From Oehlia diaphana (lineage: Eukaryota > Glomeromycota > Glomeromycetes > Glomerales > Glomeraceae), in contig QZLH01000088.1 in assembly GCA_003833135.1 (NCBI GenBank), positions 78,833 through 142,832 of the forward strand: DNA of 64,000 nucleotides. Reading direction: 5' to 3'. Positions within the stretch are counted from its first letter, which is position 1; every line of letters begins with the position of its first letter. A program made the translations under genes and the position numbers. This document shows, piece after piece, positions 56,871 to 64,000 of the stretch. The notes beneath the pieces were generated by a model, which saw only the letters and a program-made list of their open reading frames with translations, had not been told where the DNA came from and did no database searches.

Positions 56871-59800
56871 TGTGCGTAACTCTTCTAGTTTTGGAGTTAT
56901 TCTCGATATCTGATATTCTATCTCGAATATAGTACATCCACCACCTCCCTTGACTTAGCATGTAACTGCTGTCGATCATTCTCAATTTTATCACTAGTGC
57001 CGTTATTTATATATTTTTTACTTTATTGAAAAGTTTCATATACCATCATCTCATATTAATCAACGTGTCAAAGATCGTGAGGCTCAGATCAAATGTGTAA
57101 TTGATGTTTGGTCATTAGTAGAGTTATCAGTTCTATGGAATTATAAGATTTGTAGTTTAGTTAAATTGATCAGATGTTTTGCGTCTATTTTGTATTAAAT
57201 TAGATTTTATGTCAAACTTCTTACAATACTAATAAAGAGAGATTAAAAAAAAAAGTTTCACATATTAAAATATTACCAAAATTTACTGAAAATCTTATTT
57301 TATAAAATATTTTAATTAATTATATTTTTAACCAAATCAAATCATTATTGGCCAACTTTCATAAGTAACAACTTTTTAATTTTTAATAAGCAAATATTAT
57401 AATTAACTTAAATTCTTTACGAGTAAAAAACCTGCTATTTCCAATATATAATAAAGTTCATCAATACTTTTAAATTGATGCAAAGATTATAATATATAGG
57501 AAGGAAAAATAATCATTAAGGCTTTATATTATTGGATAATGCGATATATAAAGCTGTATGGCTTCTTTTTTAAAATCTATTTTATATGATTTTTTTTTCT
57601 TTTTCAAAATGAAGATGATGAAACGTAGATGGTAATTATACCATGTGATATCATTTTAATCAGACTATTTCAAGAGTTAAATTAGTAAATTGAATAGTAA
57701 ATAAGCTTAATAACAATTATTAATATGCACAATAGACGTGTGCGGTTAATAATAACTTATATTTAAAGTTTAGAAAAAAATCTTAGTTTTGTAGTAATAA
57801 TCATGATAAATTAATGTATTAAAATAAATTATACCGGTGGAGTAATTTACAAAAAAATCCATTGGTGCATACATAATACCGATGGTATAAATATCGTGCT
57901 ACTAAATCTTCTAAGATATAGAATTCCTATGATTATTTTACAATAGGTCAAAAGTAGGTGAGAAAGATTTGTAAGGCGATCGTTACCATTAGCTTTTTTA
58001 CATAAAATTAGTATGATGGAAAGGTTGGTCTGCTTCTGATCTTACTTATGGGAGATAATTATACATATCTTATCAATAAATATAAAGATTATATAATCTT
58101 TATAGTAATTAATTAAAAATTGACAATCAAATGTTTAGATAAATCATTAGCAAAAAATTTATATTATTGTTAGTTTTGTATAGCGGGATAAGTTCAATTT
58201 AATAAATTCAGAAAATTTTTAAAGATAAAAGTAAAAAATAATTCATTACTTTATTTACCAAATAAGAAATTTAATATTATTTCTTAAAATATTGTGAAAA
58301 AAACCTTACGTTATTTAATAATAAAATACAAAAATAAAATTAACCACCAGGCGTCCAGAGTTTATTTTTTATAAAGAAAAATATTTCTCAGATTTAAAGA
58401 TTTCCAACTTGTTAGATTGAATTATTTATTACCTAAAAAATAAATATATGGTAAAAATATGTTAGAAGACTCGAGTACTCTAAGTAAGCTTTGCAGAAAA
58501 GACAGATTCAAGCCCCCACGCCTACTATCAACTGACATTAACGATATATCGTGAGTGATCAAACTCGTGCAGAGGTACTGTCACTTTGATAATAAGACGT
58601 GAGACCCACCACCAAAGGGAAGGGCCCCACATACAGAAGTCTGCGACATAGCTTGAGAAATTATTTCTCATTTAAGGTAACCAGACTTCTAGAAGAGGAG
58701 GATAACCAAAGCACTCTAGGTGCACAAATCCCTTATACATCCCAGCTTAGTCATTTCCACTTACCAAATATAACAAAAAAAGCCCAATAAAAATTATCTT
58801 TATTGACATTTAAGTAGAAACCTTCCAAGGCTTTTGTATAAAGGATAAGAACGAAAGTCTTATATTGTATGTATTAATATAAGTTCAAAAAATTGGGCAG
58901 TCCGACAGTATAAAAAAACACGAGATAGATAACGCGTAAATATTTAACAAGAGTTGGAGGACGGTTGTTTAAAGGTGCTAGAAAAATATTGGTGTTTGTA
59001 TATTAAAGAAATAAATAAATGTTAAAGAAATAGTAAATATTTAAATAATATTTAAAGATAATAAGAAATAGTAAAAGGAGAAAATAAACTTTCGAGAGAA
59101 ATAAACTTTCGAAAAAAGGCGTTTTTATAGATAATTTTACTGTGAGTCATTGTGATTAGTATGATGATATGATGTAATATATTTTACGCGCCATATCCAT
59201 TACGCGTATGTTGATTATCGGTCCGGCTTATATAATAATGTGTGTAACCCTGAGTTTCTGTGATATGTTTGTGGATTTGAAGAGTTTAAAAAATTTAAAA
59301 CTTTGGCGACCGATAGAGGAAGTCCCTAAAATTTTGGGGATATTTTTGCGATCAGTAAGAGGGACCGTCATATCAATTGTCAGCCAATAAATTAAACTAC
59401 GCCACTTAAATATACTTCTGGTGACCACTTTACATTTATTATATATATACTCGCATCAATACTCTATAAAGATTTTGACTGATCATAATACTTGGGACAA
59501 TGGGTTAGGAAGAGGGACAATGGGTTAGACGTGATTTACATAATAGTATACATAATAAAATAAGGGTTAGACGCGATTTTACATAGTGAAAAGGGGCTTA
59601 AACGCATAAAAAAGGAAAAATTTTTTTGTTTTAGGGAATCAGATTACGTAATATTAATGGATTTAGGAAACAATTAAGGCCCAATTTCCCCAATCAGCCG
59701 ATATGATTTACACATAAGGTATAATAAACTTAATTAGTAAAATATTTTTTAGGTTCAAAAATATCGAATTTAATAAGCACAATAAAGTTTTGAACAAAGA

Positions 59801-60189
59801 CCATAAACTAATAGCTTTAATTGCTAGATACCAATATTACAAATATTACTGATATTTTTTTCGAAAAAAATATACAAGTTCCTTTGAAGTACGATACATT
59901 ACCAAACCTTCTATTTCTATTTAATTTTACAATGACTGTTTTTGTGTGAGTTGAGTAGAAATCAAGGTGAACAAAAAAAATGGTTTCTTTTTGAAATTCA
60001 CATCATATCGATCTTATAAATTAGTATTTGGTGATATTATAGATTATTTTTAACACAAAGTACATATCATGTTTTGTAAAAAATACTGTATCTTTATTAT
60101 AAATTGAAATTTCAATTACTAGAAATTGCTATGTAAATAAAATTCAATAATTGAATTTTATATTACCAATATTATCTAATTTAATAGTT
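56871..60189. other. Long spacer, no intact gene
   Basis: 57466-57600 resembles 63420-63535. 58480-58800 and 59200-59430 are less AT-rich but give no recognisable protein. 59497-59590 has short direct repeats (GGGACAATGGGTTAG twice; GGGTTAGACGTGATTTACAT and a variant). A 23-bp palindrome, TAAAATTCAAT-A-ATTGAATTTTA, lies at 60138-60160. No RNA gene recognised. Confidence 0.45.
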
Positions 60190-61466
60190 AAATCATAATA
60201 ATTCTTAATTTTAACAAAAGATTGAATTTCTTTAAATAGTAATTCCAAATTATTAAGAAATTAAGAATCATTTCTAATAGAATAAGATCAATAATTCAAT
60301 TTCTTATTCTTAATAAAATCATTTATAACATTTAAAGTAACATCTAAATTATGGCGGGAACTTCTATTTCTTTCTAATTAATAATCTTTTAAGATCAATT
60401 TGATCACGATTATTAAAGAGTAATTTTAAATCATCAGAATTAACCACAAGATTTAAATCCAAATAACATAAATTAGGAGGTAAAAAATCACATAATAATT
60501 TTAAAAATCATTGAACTAATTTTTAATTCATTAACATCATCATTAAAAATAATATTACAAGAAAAATGTTCATAAAGACTTCAAGGGTAAGAAATTTAAG
60601 AGTATTATTAAAATAAGAAATCATTTTAGTTTAATTTAGGAAAAACATTAAAATCAATATGACATAAATGAAGAAATGAATATTTTCACAATAATTAATA
60701 ATAGCATCAAATAAACGTTCTTTAAAATGGTAGTCATTTCTATAAATATATCCAATATCCAAAACTGAATTTTTTATATAATAACAACTTTTTGAACAAA
60801 TAATTCGATTTCGATAATTTTTCTAACCTGAATATTTTTTAATGACCAAAGTTTTGATTCTTCAATAGTATGTTAATTTAAGTAATGATTGAAAAATATT
60901 TGAATCTAAATCGCAATCTATAAATTGAAGAGATTCAAGTTGAGTAAGATGAGAAAAGTGCATCATAACTCAAATCAAATGGAATATCTGAGTCAAAATA
61001 TAATGATGTTAAAGTATTTGATGAATTTTTTAAAGAATCCAAGAATGAATGACTTAACATATCATAAGAAAATCTTATTTTAATTGAAGAAAGTTGTGAC
61101 TGTGATTTAATTAAATCTGTAATAATATCTTTTTCTTCTCTATCTTGATCCTTTAAGAAAAAATTCAATATGTTTAATATTTGATGGAAGTTAAAACAAA
61201 AATTGTTTTATTATAGAGAATTGTTTGTTATAATTAAATAAATGAAAAGTAAATTCAACATTAAAAATCCTTTTAATTTTATAAAAGAGATCACAGGATT
61301 TATTCTTTTTTATTTCCATTCAAAATTTTTCAAATGATAAGAAATTATAAATTTCAAGTAAGTCTATCTGAAATAAATTATAGATATCTATTAATTTAAA
61401 CATCTCAAGATCTTTTTTTAGTAAAGAGACGTCGTTAATTTGTTCATTAAGAAAGTCAAATTTCAT
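60190..61466 (-). pseudogene. Dead leucine-rich (F-box/LRR-family) gene
   Basis: From ATG 61466 on the - strand: KFDFLNEQINDVSLLKKDLE, a stop at about 61311, then DIITDLIKSQSQLSSIKIRF, DSLKNSSNTLTSLYFDSD, LESLQFIDCDLDSNIFQSLL and ERLFDAIINYCENIHFF in different frames. The leucine spacing and phrases are like the C-terminal parts of Rhizophagus F-box proteins. A proper F-box is not seen at the start. Several frameshifts and stops. Confidence 0.6.
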
Positions 61467-63632
61467 ACGGTAATTATCTTTTATAATTAGCAGAATGAGG
61501 TAACGCCAACTGGCGCTTTGCTAATACGAACAAGTAGATTATAATATAGCTCATATAGAAAAAAATTTGTAACAATAGATCGTTACAATATGATGATAAA
61601 ATAAAATTTGTTTTTCTTTGTAACAATAAGTCACTATAGTAGTCTTCTTAAAAGATAATTTTTTATATAATGATAGGCTATATAATGAACTTGTGAATTA
61701 TTATAAATAAATCGTAAATTCACATAAATATACTCCTTCAAAAAATGATTGAAAGTGAAACATAAAAATGGTTAAGAAATAAAAATCAAAAAAAAATAAG
61801 GGCAAAAACATTGTATATAATGAAGTTTTTCAAAATATTTAATAACACATATTAGTTGCAAATATAATTTAGATTAATTTAATACTGCAAATATAATCCA
61901 TATTATCCTAATTGTAGCTATATTTTCTAATATGTCAATAATTTTATTAAATAAAAAAAAAATAAAAAATTATATTTAATAATTTTACAAAATTATTTTT
62001 TTTTTCAAAATCCATATAATATTCAGTTTTTTGTGGTTTACTTTACCAATCAGTATCAAATTTGTTGCTAATAATAATTTACTCATTAAAAAATTCATTA
62101 TGTATAGAAATTAATTAATTATGAATAATATATTGTAGGTAATAAATTTCCTGGTTTCTTAAAAATATCAAATTTATCGCAAGTTAATCATTATAATCAA
62201 TTTCTATTATTTACTTTATTTGATTTGATTTTGGTGATAGAAAAGTGGTCAATATGATAAATTACAAAGAAGAATAAGAAAGAGATAAACTAATATCCCA
62301 TGTAGTGATCTATTGATATTGTTCTGTATACAGACCCTAAAATAAACTAATTCGCTAGGATAGGAATTATGAAGGTTGTAACATCAAAATCGGGAAACAT
62401 CGAAATCTAGATGAGATTGTGTAAAAGGTTAAGCTTGTGAAACGTATCCATATTGAATCGTTGGTACACGTAAGCTCCGTAAGATATACTGTAACTTTAC
62501 CATTACGACTAAGAAAATAGTTAAACGCTAATGTGTGCGATTTAATAAAGTTTGGTCATGCATGTTAATTACCATTGAATAATTGCCTTGACCGACTTTA
62601 TTTTAATAAAAAAAAAATAAGTGTATCAGTTTTTTCTTAAAAAATAATTTCCTTTTAAAAGAATCCATTTTGAAAATACTTTTTTTAAAATTTATATTTT
62701 CTTTGTTTTTTGAAAAAGCGAATAATTTAAAGGTTGTTAAATCATCCGGCTAAATAAAAAATAGTGAATTTACATTATTTCAATTAACAGGCTCATACTT
62801 CAGAAAAAAAGAGCTATAATGAGAGCAGCATAAAAAAAGGGATTAAAACCAAGTTCATAATAAAACATTATTTATGTTATAATCTTTGAAATGATCAAAT
62901 GAGACGGTCGATCAAATAGTCAGCCTTTGACCCGATCACGTCATGACTTTGATCGAGATTGTAATTGTTATTGGATATGTCGACGTAAACAACTGTGTTA
63001 CCGCAATCTCTTTTAAATCAAAGTAAATTATATACATGTTTAAGATATATCTATTATAGTATGTTAAATAGTTTCTCGTGTAATATCTTGATTGAAATCT
63101 CATTTTTGGTTACACTGGATCAAATGTGTAAATTTATTTTTTAAGTAAAAAGATAATTACAGTAAATTTATTATTCGAATTTAATAGTAAATATAAATTC
63201 AATATGATAAAATAATGTTATACTGACATTCAAGATCATATTTATTTACAAATTAATTTTTTTTTAGCGTAATTAATTTTGAAACCACCCAATAACTCAT
63301 CCAAAGAAAAATTTATAATTTAACTGTGCCACAAATCGATTAACGTAACATATGTTCAAGAATTCCTTATAATATATTAATGCAATAAGCCCCTAGATTT
63401 GAATGAATAGATAAACCTAATTTAAATTGATGCAATGATTATTACCTCATTATTAGGGTTGTTTAAGTTTGCTTATTATTATATGATCTATAAAGCTGTA
63501 TTGCTTCTTTTTTTAAAACTTACTTTTTATACATTTTTACTTACTAACTAATTAAACTAATTAAACAAATACTTTCAACAGATTTTCTTTCAAGATGATG
63601 ATTATGATTTATGATATGTGACATATTAATAT
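61467..63632. other. Spacer, no gene seen
   Basis: AT-rich. A short stem around GCCAACTGGC occurs near 61506. 63420-63535 resembles 57466-57600 (shared blocks TTTAAATTGATGCAA, ATAAAGCTGTAT and GGCTTC/TGCTTC followed by T runs). Confidence 0.45.
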
Positions 63633-63925
63633 TATTGTCCGGAGCGAAGCGAAGGACAATATATGTTTACGCACTATGAAAAAAAAACGGTCACGTGTGT
63701 TTCTCTGTCCGCTCACGATGATATGATTGGTTTATCCGCTCACGATTATTTTATTGGTTTATTTTTGATCAGATTATCGATCGCGTACATCTTTTTTTCA
63801 ATAAATGCTTATTATTGTCCGGAGCGTAGCGAAGGACTATATAAATTACGAAGGTCGATGACAATTAGTGTCACGTGGCGATTTCCGGTTGTCCGCACGC
63901 GTCATTTCTGATTGGTCCGCACAGA
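63633..63925. repeat. Two tandem promoter-like modules with hairpin
   Basis: ATTGTCCGGAGCGAAGCGAA(GGACAAT) at 63634-63660 and a variant at 63814-63840 both form a 7-bp or near 7-bp stem (ATTGTCC/GGACAAT) around GGAGCGAAGCGAA. In both modules the order is hairpin, ATATA, TACG, GTCACGTG, TGTCCGC, then CCAAT-type ATTGGT. The open frame at 63663-63911 crosses both and is probably chance. Confidence 0.7.
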
Positions 63926-64000
63926 ATGTGTATTGAAATTTCGTGCTACATCAAAAATAAACAAGTTATGATTACCTTTTTTTTTTAGATTTCGGCTAGT

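Noticed and set aside
58480..58530. tRNA-like B box (GATTCAAGCCCC)
   Set aside because: No matching T stem, acceptor stem or A box could be built.
59497..59590. GGGTTAG repeats suggesting telomere sequence
   Set aside because: Only three scattered occurrences inside larger direct repeats; not a telomeric array.
63663..63911. 82-residue frame across the tandem promoter modules
   Set aside because: It spans two copies of a non-coding repeat and has no recognisable domain.
1..64000. CRISPR array, integron or bacterial-type defence system
   Set aside because: Introns throughout and fungal gene families; no regularly spaced direct repeats with unique spacers.

Overview
The window looks like nuclear DNA of an arbuscular mycorrhizal fungus of the Rhizophagus irregularis type. 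The DNA is very AT-rich. Genes have many short GT-AG introns. The gene content is typical of that lineage: HRD protein kinases with a DLG in place of DFG, F-box/leucine-rich proteins, a RING/U-box-TPR protein, a Crinkler-like gene, and many degraded transposons. The organism is inferred from gene content and composition, not from a search. There are two N gaps (28235-28942 and 50133-50877) and a single n at about 55535.

Layout. 217-1907 (+) is an intact eight-exon mitochondrial carrier of the FAD/folate type. 4109-6239 (+) and 23640-25867 (+) are paralogous kinases whose tails are built from short symmetric exons; a third, gutted copy lies at 46493-47140. A family of membrane-anchored LamG-like (concanavalin A-like) proteins occurs seven or more times: 9056-10039 (broken), 10283-11861 (two domains fused in frame), 14927-15876 (broken), 17200-17340 (fragment), 21733-22603 (apparently intact), 34139-34415 (fragment) and 43872-44805 (intact). 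12380-13320 holds a dead hAT transposase. 26319-27963 (-) is a dead Crinkler-like gene split by a 499-bp hAT-type MITE. 29360-30983 (-) is a dead gene ending in a U-box. An F-box gene (34961-36391, -) and a RING/TPR gene (37202-41225, +) lie head to head.

The most striking region is 47145-56870. It is a second, dead copy of the RING/TPR gene including its promoter, on the - strand. It is cut in two by a 5.9-kb DNA transposon (49830-55724) with an 8-bp terminal inverted repeat and a 9-bp target duplication. The transposon carries a zinc-finger plus DDE-like plus RING protein of a family I cannot name. It is itself hit by a solo LTR (52804-53309) and a MITE (53864-54101), and contains a second divergent gene with a hairpin-repeat intron. 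A poly(A) retroposon (55773-55885) also sits in the gene copy next to it. Nested target duplications give a relative history: gene duplication, then the retroposon and transposon, then the LTR and MITE inside the transposon.

The only clear housekeeping gene is the carrier. The rest is lineage-expanded signalling, ubiquitin and surface families in a repeat-rich, fast-decaying compartment. I saw no tRNA, rRNA or CRISPR array. Exon boundaries were set by eye from GT-AG signals, reading phase and comparison between paralogues; no transcript data were used.
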